Shown in pieces: positions 10,603 to 23,786 of a stretch of DNA of 64,000 nt. A program made the translations under genes and the position numbers. Within the stretch, counting starts at the first letter, position 1. Each line of letters begins with the position of its first letter. This DNA is from Sphingomonadales bacterium (lineage in GTDB: Bacteria; Pseudomonadota; Alphaproteobacteria; Sphingomonadales; Sphingomonadaceae). The DNA is taken from assembly GCA_017302615.1 (NCBI GenBank), contig JAFLDB010000011.1:1-64000 (forward strand), given 5' to 3'. The notes under the pieces are model-generated. The model had not been told where the DNA came from. It saw nothing but the letters and a program-made list of their open reading frames with translations, and did not search any database.

Positions 10603-11760
10603 ATGAGCGGACTGCTGAACACCGCCGATTTCAGCGCGGTGGTTGCCGACATTTACGAGGCGTCGCTTTCCCCGGCGCACTGGGATCTGGCCCTGACCGG
10701 GCTGGTCAGCCGCTTCGGCCCGCCGCGCTGGGACGTGGCGATGCTGGTGTGGGAAAGGCTCGCGCCGGGTGGCGGGCGGTTCGTTGCCAGTGCCGGGGTC
10801 AACGATCTGGCCCGTTCGGTCTATCTCCAGCACTTTGCCGGATCGAACGAATGGTCGGTGCGCGGACACGATCTGGCGATCGGCTGCGTGGTCCATTCCG
10901 ACCGGCTGATTGACCGCGCGGAGTTCCGCCAAACCCCGTTCGCGCGCGAATTCCTGGGCATGTTCGGCATGGAGGTGGGGCTGATCGGCGCGCTCGACAA
11001 GCACTCCAACGACCACCTCGGCCTGTGCCTGCCGGGTCCGGACGCGGGATCGACCGAGCGGCTGGAGGACGCGGTGCGGTTGCTCCTGCCGCACATCCAG
11101 CGTTCGGTCCGGATCGCCCGGCGGCTGGGCGAGGCGGAGCTGGCCGCCGCCCATTCGACCGCCGCGCTCGACCGGGCGCCTTCGCCGGTCATGCTGCTGA
11201 CCGAACAGTTCGAGCCGGTCTTCGCCAATGCTGCCGGGCGCGCCCTGATCGAGGCTTACCGGCTGGAGAACAGCGGTCGGCTGCGACTGGGACCGGCCGC
11301 GCTGCACGACGATCTGGCCCGGCTGATGGACCCGGCCGGCAAGGGACACTGCCGTCCGTTCCGGCTGGCCCAGGGCCTGCCCAATGAACGCGCCGCGATG
11401 GCGATGCGGATCAATCCGGACCGGATTGCCGGAGCGCACACGGCCCAGGGTACGGCGCGGCTGATGGTGGTTGCCGCGCACAATCCGGCAGTGACCGAGG
11501 AACATATCGACCGGCTGCGCGACTGGTTCGGCCTGACCCATGCCGAAGCGCGGCTGGCGGCGATGCTGGCCGATGGCGGCACCACGCAGGACTATTGCCA
11601 CTTGCGCGGGGTTTCGGCCAATGCCACCCGGTTCCTGCTGAAAGGCATTTTTGCCAAGACCGGGGTCAACCGCCAGGCCCAGCTGGTCCAGCTGATCGCC
11701 AATGCCCCGCTGCAATGGGCGCGCGAATTGCCGACCACCGATCTCCCCGCACCGATCTGA
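10603..11760 (+). CDS. LuxR-family transcriptional regulator
   Basis: A 385-residue regulator. The C-terminal LuxR-type helix-turn-helix lies at about residues 310-365 (FGLTHAEARLAAMLADG, then VSANATRFLLKGIFAKTGVNRQ). The N-terminal 170 residues contain no autoinducer-domain signature I can recognise; a PAS-like middle segment (residues about 185-215) precedes the HTH. The start is ATG 10603 with AAGGA at 10590-10594 and an 8-base spacer; ATG 10594 is an alternative. Palindromes at 10563 and 11770 flank the gene. It probably controls itself and the two lectin/PAN genes. Confidence 0.85.
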   Translation: MSGLLNTADFSAVVADIYEASLSPAHWDLALTGLVSRFGPPRWDVAMLVWERLAPGGGRFVASAGVNDLARSVYLQHFAGSNEWSVRGHDLAIGCVVHSDRLIDRAEFRQTPFAREFLGMFGMEVGLIGALDKHSNDHLGLCLPGPDAGSTERLEDAVRLLLPHIQRSVRIARRLGEAELAAAHSTAALDRAPSPVMLLTEQFEPVFANAAGRALIEAYRLENSGRLRLGPAALHDDLARLMDPAGKGHCRPFRLAQGLPNERAAMAMRINPDRIAGAHTAQGTARLMVVAAHNPAVTEEHIDRLRDWFGLTHAEARLAAMLADGGTTQDYCHLRGVSANATRFLLKGIFAKTGVNRQAQLVQLIANAPLQWARELPTTDLPAPI

Positions 11761-11769
11761 ATTTGCGCC

Positions 11770-11785
11770 CTACCCGTCCGGGTAG
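11770..11785. promoter_or_regulatory. lux-box-like palindrome before the lectin/PAN genes
   Basis: CTACCCG-TC-CGGGTAG is a perfect 7-bp inverted repeat with a 2-base spacer, between the LuxR-type stop and the secreted protein gene, 60 bases before its start. It has the same architecture as 10563-10578, which supports a common binding protein, most simply the LuxR-type regulator encoded between them. Confidence 0.6.
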
Positions 11786-11845
11786 CGACTGGCGGTTCCG
11801 CTCTATCCAGATTGCCAGCCAACTGGACAATTTGCGGAGACTGCA

Positions 11846-12886
11846 ATGCGTATCACCCGACTGGCCCTGACTGCGGCGCTGACCCTTGCCGCGGCTGGCA
11901 CTGCCCTGGCCCAGGGCGTCATGGCCCCCCGCAGCCCGGCCGGCCCATCGGCCAAGGCATCGCTGCTGGCCCTGCCGGAAAACCCGCTGACCCCCGAACA
12001 GACCCGCGCGCTCAACCGCCCGCGCGGGCCGCAGCCGGGGATCTACAAGCTGCGGGTGCTGCATTCGGGCAATTGCCTTGCGGCCAACAATGGCGCGCTG
12101 CTCGACCGGCAGGCCCGGCTGACCCAGGATTCCTGCCGGAATGAAATCTACCCCCGGTTGCAGGAGAACTTCAACCTGTTCGCCTTCGTGCCGCATCCGG
12201 CCGGCGGCTATACCATCCGCGTGCTGCGCGACGTGAACGAGAACGGCCGCGCCGCCGTGCCGGGGCAGATTTCCAACTGCCTGACCGTGGCCCCCGGCGT
12301 GGTGATCGGCCCGGCCCGGATCGAGGCGCGCGGCTGCGAAGTGCCGAATGGCGAAGGCTGGACCGCTGCCGGGAACGACGATCAGCGCTTTGAAGTGCTG
12401 CAATGGAGCGAAGGGGCGTGGGAATTCCGCCTTGCTGCCAGCAATGGCGAGAATCCCGACTGCGTCGCCGCGCGCGGCGGATCGCGCGAATCGATGAGCG
12501 ATTTCATCAAGTGGGGCTGCAACGGCAATGCCGACCAGCGCTTCATGCTGGAATGGGCCATGGCCCTGCCGGCCGATCTGGAAGTGGCCACGCTGGCCCG
12601 GGCCAAATGGTTCCCCTTTGCCGATGGGTACAAGTGGCTGTCGGCCGCCAACGGGGTCGAGCTGCTGGGCGCCAGCACTTCCAGCTTTGAAACGATCAAC
12701 GACAAGGGCGACTATTGCATGAAGCGCTGCGCCGAACTGTCCAACTGCAAGGCCTGGACCTGGACCGGGCCGGGCTATGCCGGACAGGCCAAGCCGATGT
12801 GCAACTGGAAGTCCGAACCGGGCCGCGCCGTCAACCGCAGCCGCGGTTACTACGGCAAGGTCTACAGCGGCATTGTCCGGCCCTGA
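11846..12886 (+). CDS. Secreted beta-trefoil (ricin-type-like) and PAN/Apple-domain protein
   Basis: A 346-residue exported protein. It has a signal peptide (residues 1-22, ending TALA) and a central region of about residues 60-240 with ricin-lectin-like repeats (cysteine pairs and DQRF..LEW/LQW elements). The C-terminal PAN/Apple-like domain (about 265-340) has four cysteines (DYCMKRC, NCKAW, MCNW) and ends YSGIVRP. Such modules bind carbohydrate or protein. The start has GGAG seven bases upstream. It is the first gene of a two-gene unit with a paralogue 22 bases downstream, behind a lux-box-like palindrome. Domain calls are by pattern only. Confidence 0.75.
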   Translation: MRITRLALTAALTLAAAGTALAQGVMAPRSPAGPSAKASLLALPENPLTPEQTRALNRPRGPQPGIYKLRVLHSGNCLAANNGALLDRQARLTQDSCRNEIYPRLQENFNLFAFVPHPAGGYTIRVLRDVNENGRAAVPGQISNCLTVAPGVVIGPARIEARGCEVPNGEGWTAAGNDDQRFEVLQWSEGAWEFRLAASNGENPDCVAARGGSRESMSDFIKWGCNGNADQRFMLEWAMALPADLEVATLARAKWFPFADGYKWLSAANGVELLGASTSSFETINDKGDYCMKRCAELSNCKAWTWTGPGYAGQAKPMCNWKSEPGRAVNRSRGYYGKVYSGIVRP

Positions 12887-12908
12887 TCGCCAGAGGAGGA
12901 ACCTTTTC

Positions 12909-13835
12909 ATGCGCAAGACGTTTTTCCTGGTCGCACTGGCGGCGGCCGCTTCGGCTCCGGCGCTGCTTTCCGCCGGGATCCCGACCACCCCGTTCGAAGG
13001 ACCGGACCTGTGGACCGATCCGGTCCCGGCGATCCACCGGATCAAGCCGCTGGGCACCGACCTGTGCGTGACCCGCACCGCTGGCGGCGGGCTGCGGCTG
13101 CCGTTCGTGGAACTGCGGCCCTGCGCTTCGCCGATCGGCTGGCAATCGATCACCCTGGCCCCCAACGGGACCACCGACAGGCCGCTGCCGCTGGCCAGCC
13201 CGGTCACCTGGCGGATGACCACGCCCAACAATTCCCACTGCCTGACCGCCGCGCGGCGGGTGGTGTTCGGCGCGCCATCGGTGGATGAACACGCCTGCGC
13301 CCGGCCGGGCGCGGTTTCGCGGCAGGGGGCGGTGGACCAGACCTGGCGGCTGCGCCAGCGCGGCGGCCGGTCGGTGTTCGAAATCCGCACGCTCGACAAC
13401 CGCTGCTGGACCGCGCAGGGCGGCACGGCCCGGGCCGGGGTGCAGGTGGTGCTGGAACGCTGCGATCCCGCCGCCCCGGGCCAGCAATGGGTGATCGGCG
13501 AACCGGCTGGAAACTGGCTCGACAGCGCCAGCGAGGAATCCGCCCGCGAGTTCGGCTGGATCACCGTGCCGCATCCCGGCACCCTGGCCTATCATCGCTT
13601 CCGCCCGCTGCGGCGGCTCAACATCCCATCGAACGATTACACGCAGGGGATCGCCACGATCAATGATCAGGGCGAGGAGTGCGCCCAGATGTGCGCCGAA
13701 GACAGCCAATGCCGGGCCTTCACCTGGGTCGATCCGCGCGCCCGCGGCGGCACGGCGATGTGTTACAAGAAAAGCGGCTACGGCACGCTTGAGGCCGACA
13801 ACTTCACTTACTCGGGCATCGTCCGTCCTGGCTGA
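12909..13835 (+). CDS. Secreted beta-trefoil-like and PAN/Apple-domain protein, paralogue
   Basis: A 308-residue paralogue of the preceding gene with a signal peptide (ends about residue 20), a central cysteine-containing region with a clear ricin-type repeat (CWTAQGGTARAG, QQWVIG, about 170-200), and a C-terminal PAN-like domain with the same four-cysteine spacing (ECAQMC, CRAFTW, MCYKK). It ends YSGIVRPG, the same tail as its neighbour. The start ATG 12909 has a strong GAGGAGGAA site; an upstream frame extension overlaps the first gene and is rejected. Probably co-transcribed. Confidence 0.75.
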   Translation: MRKTFFLVALAAAASAPALLSAGIPTTPFEGPDLWTDPVPAIHRIKPLGTDLCVTRTAGGGLRLPFVELRPCASPIGWQSITLAPNGTTDRPLPLASPVTWRMTTPNNSHCLTAARRVVFGAPSVDEHACARPGAVSRQGAVDQTWRLRQRGGRSVFEIRTLDNRCWTAQGGTARAGVQVVLERCDPAAPGQQWVIGEPAGNWLDSASEESAREFGWITVPHPGTLAYHRFRPLRRLNIPSNDYTQGIATINDQGEECAQMCAEDSQCRAFTWVDPRARGGTAMCYKKSGYGTLEADNFTYSGIVRPG

Positions 13836-13855
13836 CCCCCCGGCGGCGAAGCTCC

Positions 13856-13896
13856 GGCGCCGGGCCGTCCGCTCCACCGGAGGGCGGCCCGGTGCC
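13856..13896. terminator. Bidirectional hairpin between the PAN gene and gyrB
   Basis: GGCGCCGGGCCG (13856-13867) pairs with CGGCCCGGTGCC (13885-13896) with one G-T pair. An additional inner TCCG/CGGA stem is present. It lies in the 75-base gap between two convergent genes, so it can serve both. There is no long T-tract. Confidence 0.6.
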
Positions 13897-13910
13897 GGAT
13901 TTCAGCGTGA

Positions 13911-17955
<4,045 letters not shown>

Positions 17956-18009
17956 TTGGCTTTTTGTCCGCCTCACGGCGGTGCGGAAAAGCCGTTCGGC
18001 TTTTCCTGG

Positions 18010-18092
18010 CCTGGCCGGCCCGCTCCCCCGGCCCAACCACCCACAGGGTAACCTTTAACGGGTGGTTGGGCCGGGGGAGCGGGCCGGCCAGG
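18010..18092. repeat. 83-bp dispersed palindrome with perfect 33-bp stem (copy 2)
   Basis: Arms 18010-18042 and 18060-18092 are exact inverse complements over 33 bases with a 17-base loop. Sequence matches the element at 7931-8012 across most of both arms and the start of the loop (ACAGGGTA). It lies just downstream of the frameshifted peptidase. A very stable hairpin in RNA, possibly a terminator or a REP-like mobile palindrome. Confidence 0.85.
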
Positions 18093-18140
18093 TCAAGCCA
18101 ATCGCGGATGCGATTGGCGCACCCGGTCAGGTCTCAAAAC

Positions 18141-18174
18141 AAAGGGCCGACGCGCCTAGGCGGGTCGGCCCTTT
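18141..18174. terminator. Intrinsic terminator, usable from both sides
   Basis: AAAGGGCCGAC (18141-18151) pairs perfectly with GTCGGCCCTTT (18164-18174). A further CGCC/GGCG inner stem is present. T-rich bases follow on both strands (CTTTGCTGTTTG on plus, TTTGTTTTG on minus). On the minus strand it lies directly behind the small 18207-18290 gene. Confidence 0.75.
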
Positions 18175-18206
18175 GCTGTTTGTGGAGGTGTGCCGATCCG
18201 CTTTGC

Positions 18207-18290
18207 TCAGGCAAGCGTGGCGGTAAACATCAGACCGCTGAACGAAGCCGCGGCGATGATCGGCAGCACGACGGAAGCGATGCTGCGCAT
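18207..18290 (-). CDS. 27-residue hydrophobic membrane peptide
   Basis: A short open frame of 27 codons beginning MRSIASVVLP and ending MFTATLA, with a single hydrophobic segment covering most of its length. It has a clear AGGAG ribosome-binding site nine bases before the ATG and a strong intrinsic terminator (18141-18174) behind the stop. Together these make a complete small transcription unit in otherwise gene-free DNA. It could be a small membrane protein or a type I toxin-like peptide; no family is recognised. The longer frame to 18509 lacks a comparable start. Confidence 0.5.
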   Translation of the reverse strand: MRSIASVVLPIIAAASFSGLMFTATLA

Positions 18291-18498
18291 GGGTTTTCTC
18301 CTGTTTGCATTGGCGAACTCAGTTCGCATTTGCAACATAAGCGGAATGGTAGAGATTACAAGTGCAATGACGGAAACAGGCCTTGCGTTATTTGCAATTG
18401 GTCTGGAAACGCTCCGGTAAGGCCGCCCGGACTGGACAGCGCCCGGTGGGTTGCGCAAAGCAACGGGAAACGATTCAGAACAACTCGAGAGGACACCC

Positions 18499-20043
18499 AT
18501 GGCCGCCAATCCCGCCGCCCAGCTTGATGCCGAATTCGGTTCCTTCCCCGGCCTGATCGCCGCCTGGGGGGACTACTGCGGCGATGCCCCGGCGCTGTAC
18601 GATGGCACCACCAACCTGTCCTGGCGCGAGACGGCCGACCGGGTGGAACGGATTGCCGCGCGGCTGCAGGCGGACGGGCTGGAGCGCGGGCAGGCCGTGG
18701 CGATCCTGGGGACGACCACGGTGAACTATGCGCTGGTCTATCTCGCCGCGATCCGCGCCGGGGGCTGTGCCGCGCCGCTGACCACCAGCGCCAGCCCGGA
18801 CCAGCTGGCCGGCATGGCGGCGGATTCGGGCGCGATCCACCTGTTCATCGACCGGGCGAAGCTGAACGAACTGGGCGATTTCAAGCTGCCGATCGAGAAC
18901 CAGATCGTGCTGGACGAGGAACTGGACAGCTTCATGGCCGCGCCAGGCACCAAGGCCGCGCCGTTCGATCCGGCCGAGAAGGACCCCTTCAACATCATCT
19001 ATTCCAGCGGCACCACCGGCATCCCCAAGGGCATCGTCCACAGCCACGGGATGCGCTGGCGGCAGATGACCTTCCGCGCGGCCCTCAATTACGGGCAGGA
19101 CAGCCGGACGATCTGTTCGACCCCGCTCTATTCCAACACCACCATGGCGGTGTTCCTGCCGACGATGTATTCCGGCGGCTGCGCCAGCCTGATGGGCAAG
19201 TTCGACGTGCAGAAGTGGCTGGAGCGGGCCAGCAGCGAACGCTGCACTCACACCATGCTGGTCCCGGTGCAGTACCGCCGCCTGATGCAGTACGAGCATT
19301 TCGACGACTACGACCTGTCGGCTATGCGGATGAAGTACTGCACCAGCGCGCCGTTCCCGGCGGACCTGAAGGCCGAAGTGCTGAAGCGGATGCCGGGCGG
19401 CCTGATCGAGATCTATGGCATGACCGAGGGCGGGGTGGCCTGCATTTTCCCGGTTCACGAGCACCCCGACAAGCTCCACACCGTGGGCAAGCCCGCGCCC
19501 GGCCACTTCCTGAAAGTGCTGGACGAGGCCGGCAACGAAGTGCCGCCGGGGACGCCGGGCGAACTGGTCGGGATCTCGCCCACCATGATGCTGGGTTACA
19601 AGAACCAGCCTGAAAAGACCCGCGAAGGCTACTGGATCAACCCCGAGGACGGATCGGTCTGGCAGCGTATGGGCGATGTCGGCCGGGTTGACGAGGACGG
19701 CTTCGTCGAACTGGTCGGGCGGACCAAGGACGTGATCATCTCGGGCGGGTTCAACATCTTCCCGATCGATCTGGAAGCGGAACTGTTAAAGGACCAGCGG
19801 GTCGTCGAAGCCGCCGTGGTCGGGGTGCCCTCTGACGCCTGGGGCGAAACCCCGGTCGGCTTTGTGGTGCTGAAGCCGGGCGTGGGCGAGGATGCGCTGG
19901 AAGACATCCGCAGCGTCGCCAACAGCCGCCTCGGCAAGACCCAGCGCGTCTCTGCGCTTTACGCGATCGATGAAATGCCGCGCAGTCATATCGGCAAGTT
20001 GCTCAAGACCGAGCTCAGGGACATGATCGCGCCGAAGGGGTAG
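18499..20043 (+). CDS. Acyl-CoA synthetase / AMP-dependent ligase
   Basis: A 514-residue adenylate-forming enzyme that activates a carboxylic acid to its CoA thioester. The P-loop-like motif YSSGTTGIPKG is near residue 173, the A5 motif IYGMTEGG near 306, and the A7/A8 region GDVGRVDEDGF and GRTKDVIISGGFNI near 395-425. A C-terminal lysine segment (SHIGKLLKTEL) completes the fold. ATG 18499 is preceded by GAGAGGA. The 5-base spacing to the next gene suggests co-transcription. Substrate length or type cannot be inferred. Confidence 0.92.
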   Translation: MAANPAAQLDAEFGSFPGLIAAWGDYCGDAPALYDGTTNLSWRETADRVERIAARLQADGLERGQAVAILGTTTVNYALVYLAAIRAGGCAAPLTTSASPDQLAGMAADSGAIHLFIDRAKLNELGDFKLPIENQIVLDEELDSFMAAPGTKAAPFDPAEKDPFNIIYSSGTTGIPKGIVHSHGMRWRQMTFRAALNYGQDSRTICSTPLYSNTTMAVFLPTMYSGGCASLMGKFDVQKWLERASSERCTHTMLVPVQYRRLMQYEHFDDYDLSAMRMKYCTSAPFPADLKAEVLKRMPGGLIEIYGMTEGGVACIFPVHEHPDKLHTVGKPAPGHFLKVLDEAGNEVPPGTPGELVGISPTMMLGYKNQPEKTREGYWINPEDGSVWQRMGDVGRVDEDGFVELVGRTKDVIISGGFNIFPIDLEAELLKDQRVVEAAVVGVPSDAWGETPVGFVVLKPGVGEDALEDIRSVANSRLGKTQRVSALYAIDEMPRSHIGKLLKTELRDMIAPKG

Positions 20044-20048
20044 CCGCG

Positions 20049-20528
20049 ATGCAGGAACAGTGGGGCGAGGAACTGGAAGTCGTAATCCGGGTGCTGCAGG
20101 TGGCGCTGGCCCCGGCGTTCCTGCTGGCGGCGATCTCCGGCCTGCTGAATGTGGTCACCGGGCGGCTCGCCCGTGTGGTCGACCGGACCCGCGAAGTGCA
20201 GGATGAACTGTCCCGGCAGTCGGGCGAGGCTGGACAGGGCCTGCGCGACGAGCTGATCGTGCTGGGCAGGCGGCGGAAGCTGGTGCGCAGGTCAATGCAG
20301 CTTGGCGTTGCGGCCGGGATGGTGATCTGCCTGATGGTAGCGCTGCTGTTCGTGATGGGCCTGGCGCAATTCTCGATGGCCTCGGTGATCGTAACGATGT
20401 TCTCCTTCGCCATGGGGTTGATCGCAGCCTCGCTGGGCGCACTATTGATGGAAACCGGTCTGGCTGGCCAGGAAGTGGCCGCACTGGGTGTGCCTGACGA
20501 CTTGGGCGGGGACGGTGGCGCCGGCTGA
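20049..20528 (+). CDS. DUF2721 family membrane protein
   Basis: A 159-residue inner-membrane protein with a first hydrophobic segment (about residues 10-35) and a charged stretch [16 protein letters not shown] typical of DUF2721. An arginine-rich cytoplasmic linker ([10 protein letters not shown]) and two further membrane helices (about 85-105 and 110-135) follow. The function of the family is unknown. It follows the acyl-CoA synthetase by five bases and precedes guaA by under 50. Confidence 0.8.
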   Translation: MQEQWGEELEVVIRVLQVALAPAFLLAAISGLLNVVTGRLARVVDRTREVQDELSRQSGEAGQGLRDELIVLGRRRKLVRRSMQLGVAAGMVICLMVALLFVMGLAQFSMASVIVTMFSFAMGLIAASLGALLMETGLAGQEVAALGVPDDLGGDGGAG

Positions 20529-20575
20529 CCCCGGCAGACCTTGCCAGCTTGGCGCTGCCCCCTTATCGGCCAGAC

Positions 20576-22131
<1,556 letters not shown>

Positions 22132-22135
<4 letters not shown>

Positions 22136-22542
22136 GGGTAGCGACCGCAGTCGCGCAAGATCGTGCCGCAGTCATCGCACTGTGGCATGCGGCGGGTCTG
22201 ACCCGCCCATGGAACGACCCCGGCAGCGATTTTGATCTGGCCCTGTCCAATCCCACTTCGACGATTCTGATCGTCAGGGACGGCGATGAGGTAATCGGCA
22301 GCGCTATGGTTGGTTTCGACGGGCATCGCGGTTGGGTCTATTACCTTGCAACCAATCCGGATCGGTTGAAGCAAGGGATCGGACGCTCTTTGATGTCCGC
22401 CGCCGAGGACTGGCTGCAACAGAGCGGCTGCTCGCGGCTGCGCTTGATGGTGCGCGGCGATAACCTGGCCGCGCGCGGTTTCTACCAGGCGCTAGGCTAC
22501 AATGATCAAGACGTGGTGACCCTGGGGCGTAACCTGGACTAG
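22132..22542 (+). CDS. GNAT family N-acetyltransferase
   Basis: A 136-residue acetyl-CoA-dependent acetyltransferase. The family's central strand is seen as [16 protein letters not shown], the acetyl-CoA-binding loop as [12 protein letters not shown] (Q/R-x-x-G-x-G/A form) and the C-terminal [13 protein letters not shown]. It resembles the YpeA/RimI-type small acetyltransferases. It starts inside the guaA stop (ATGA) and is therefore likely co-translated. It converges with the asparaginase gene, sharing CTAG at the stops. Confidence 0.88.
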
Positions 22543-23030
22543 ACCGCCACGAACTTCCCCGCCGCGCGGTCCTTCTTCACTTTCAGCCCGTCGAACACCT
22601 CGCCGCTCATGGCGATGTAGACGCCCGGCGCGGCGACCTGGGCGGTGGCGAAGGCCATGCCCAGGTTGAAATGCGCGTCGGTTTCGGCGAAGCGGGCCGG
22701 GCTGAGCGCGCCGGTGAGGACCACGGTCTTGCCCGGCACTTCGGCGGCCAGCACTTTCGCGGTCTCGGTCATGGTGTCGGTGCCGTGGGTCACGACGATG
22801 CGGCCTTCCGGAGCCTCGCGCGCGGCGGAGGCGATCAGGCTCCGGTCGGCCTCGGTCAGTTCCAGGCTGTCCTTGCGCATCAGTTCCACCACCCGGAACG
22901 GCAGCGCGACGCGGGCTTCCTTCAGCAGCGCGGGGATGCCGGAATCGACGATCTGGTATTCGCTCAGCGCGTCGAAATAGTTCTTGTCGATCGTGCCGCC
23001 GGTGGTGAGCACAAGGATGGGCTGGGTCAT
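22539..23030 (-). CDS. Asparaginase-family protein, single N-terminal domain
   Basis: A 163-residue protein with the first catalytic threonine motif (TTGGTIDKNYF) and the second motif (THGTDTMTETA) of L-asparaginases. It ends at the point where the linker to the C-terminal domain would begin; classical enzymes are about 330 residues. Single-domain members of this family occur in proteobacteria, so it may be a natural short form rather than a truncation. Activity on asparagine is uncertain. The stop overlaps the GNAT stop antiparallel. Confidence 0.85.
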   Translation of the reverse strand: MTQPILVLTTGGTIDKNYFDALSEYQIVDSGIPALLKEARVALPFRVVELMRKDSLELTEADRSLIASAAREAPEGRIVVTHGTDTMTETAKVLAAEVPGKTVVLTGALSPARFAETDAHFNLGMAFATAQVAAPGVYIAMSGEVFDGLKVKKDRAAGKFVAV

Positions 23031-23084
23031 GGCTGCGCCATAGAACCTGATCCACTAAAGTGAAAGCAACACCGACCCGCTCCC

Positions 23085-23109
23085 CCGGCTTCAGCTTTGC
23101 TGAAGCCGG
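23085..23109. terminator. Hairpin downstream of the P450-TetR operon
   Basis: CCGGCTTCAGC pairs perfectly with GCTGAAGCCGG around a TTT loop. It follows the TetR stop on the minus strand by about ten bases. The adjoining ACCCGCTCCCCCGG box is the same as in the arms of the 33-bp-stem palindromes at 7931 and 18010. Confidence 0.65.
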
Positions 23110-23117
23110 AGCAAGCC

Positions 23118-23786
23118 CTACGCCGCCAGCGCCTCGGCCCCCATGGCGGCAATCGCGGCGCGGAGCCGGGCGGCGGCGGCAGGGTCCAGTCGGTGTTCGA
23201 ACAGGGTCAGGTGGCGGGTCAGAGTACGCCGCACCGCGCCGCCGCCTTCGGTGATTGGCTCGCCCAGTTCGCGGTAGTGCTCAAGGCCATAGCGCAGAAT
23301 GATCGTGGCGTTGATCGCCAGGTCGCGCAGCCGTTCGCGCGGCCAGTCCAGCAGGCCGGCCTCGACCAGCGCGGCGAGGTAAGCCTCGATCTGGTCAAAG
23401 GTCATTTCCAGCCAGCGCGGGGCATTGCCGCGGACGATTTCCGCCTGTTCGCCGTAGGCCTGCTGATCGCGGTAGAGGAAGCGGAAGGCGCGGAATTCGG
23501 CCATCAGTTCGGCCAGGTAAGCGGCATAGTCCCCGGCCGGGTCGCCGCCCGGGCGCAAGGTCAGCCGCGCCTCGATCGCTTCGCCAAAGCGTTCCACGAT
23601 GGCATCGAGCAAGGCGGCGCGGGTCTTGAAGTGATACCACAGGTTGCCTTCGGCAATCCCGCATTCGGCGGCCAGCATCGCGGTCGACACCGCGCCGTAG
23701 CCCTGCCGGTTGAACAGGGCCAGCGCGGTATCGACGATGCGCTCCCGTGTGGAGGGGGCGCGGGTCGATTGCGGACGCGGTTTCAT
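23118..23786 (-). CDS. TetR family transcriptional regulator
   Basis: A 222-residue repressor. The N-terminal helix-turn-helix (TRERIVDTALALFNRQGYGA, AECGIAEGNLWYHFKTRAAL) is at about residues 13-60 and a helical ligand-binding domain follows. Its ATG shares one base with the P450 stop (TGATG), so the two are co-translated. The palindrome TAGGGT-GAAT-ACCCTA upstream of the P450 is the likely operator, making the unit self-repressed and substrate-induced. An antisense-extended frame to 24524 through the P450 is rejected. Confidence 0.9.
   Translation of the reverse strand: MKPRPQSTRAPSTRERIVDTALALFNRQGYGAVSTAMLAAECGIAEGNLWYHFKTRAALLDAIVERFGEAIEARLTLRPGGDPAGDYAAYLAELMAEFRAFRFLYRDQQAYGEQAEIVRGNAPRWLEMTFDQIEAYLAALVEAGLLDWPRERLRDLAINATIILRYGLEHYRELGEPITEGGGAVRRTLTRHLTLFEHRLDPAAAARLRAAIAAMGAEALAA

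Noticed and set aside
9949..11715. 588-codon minus-strand frame covering the LuxR gene and the lipoprotein
   Set aside because: Only its last 180 codons (from 10491) look like a real protein with ribosome-binding site and lipobox.
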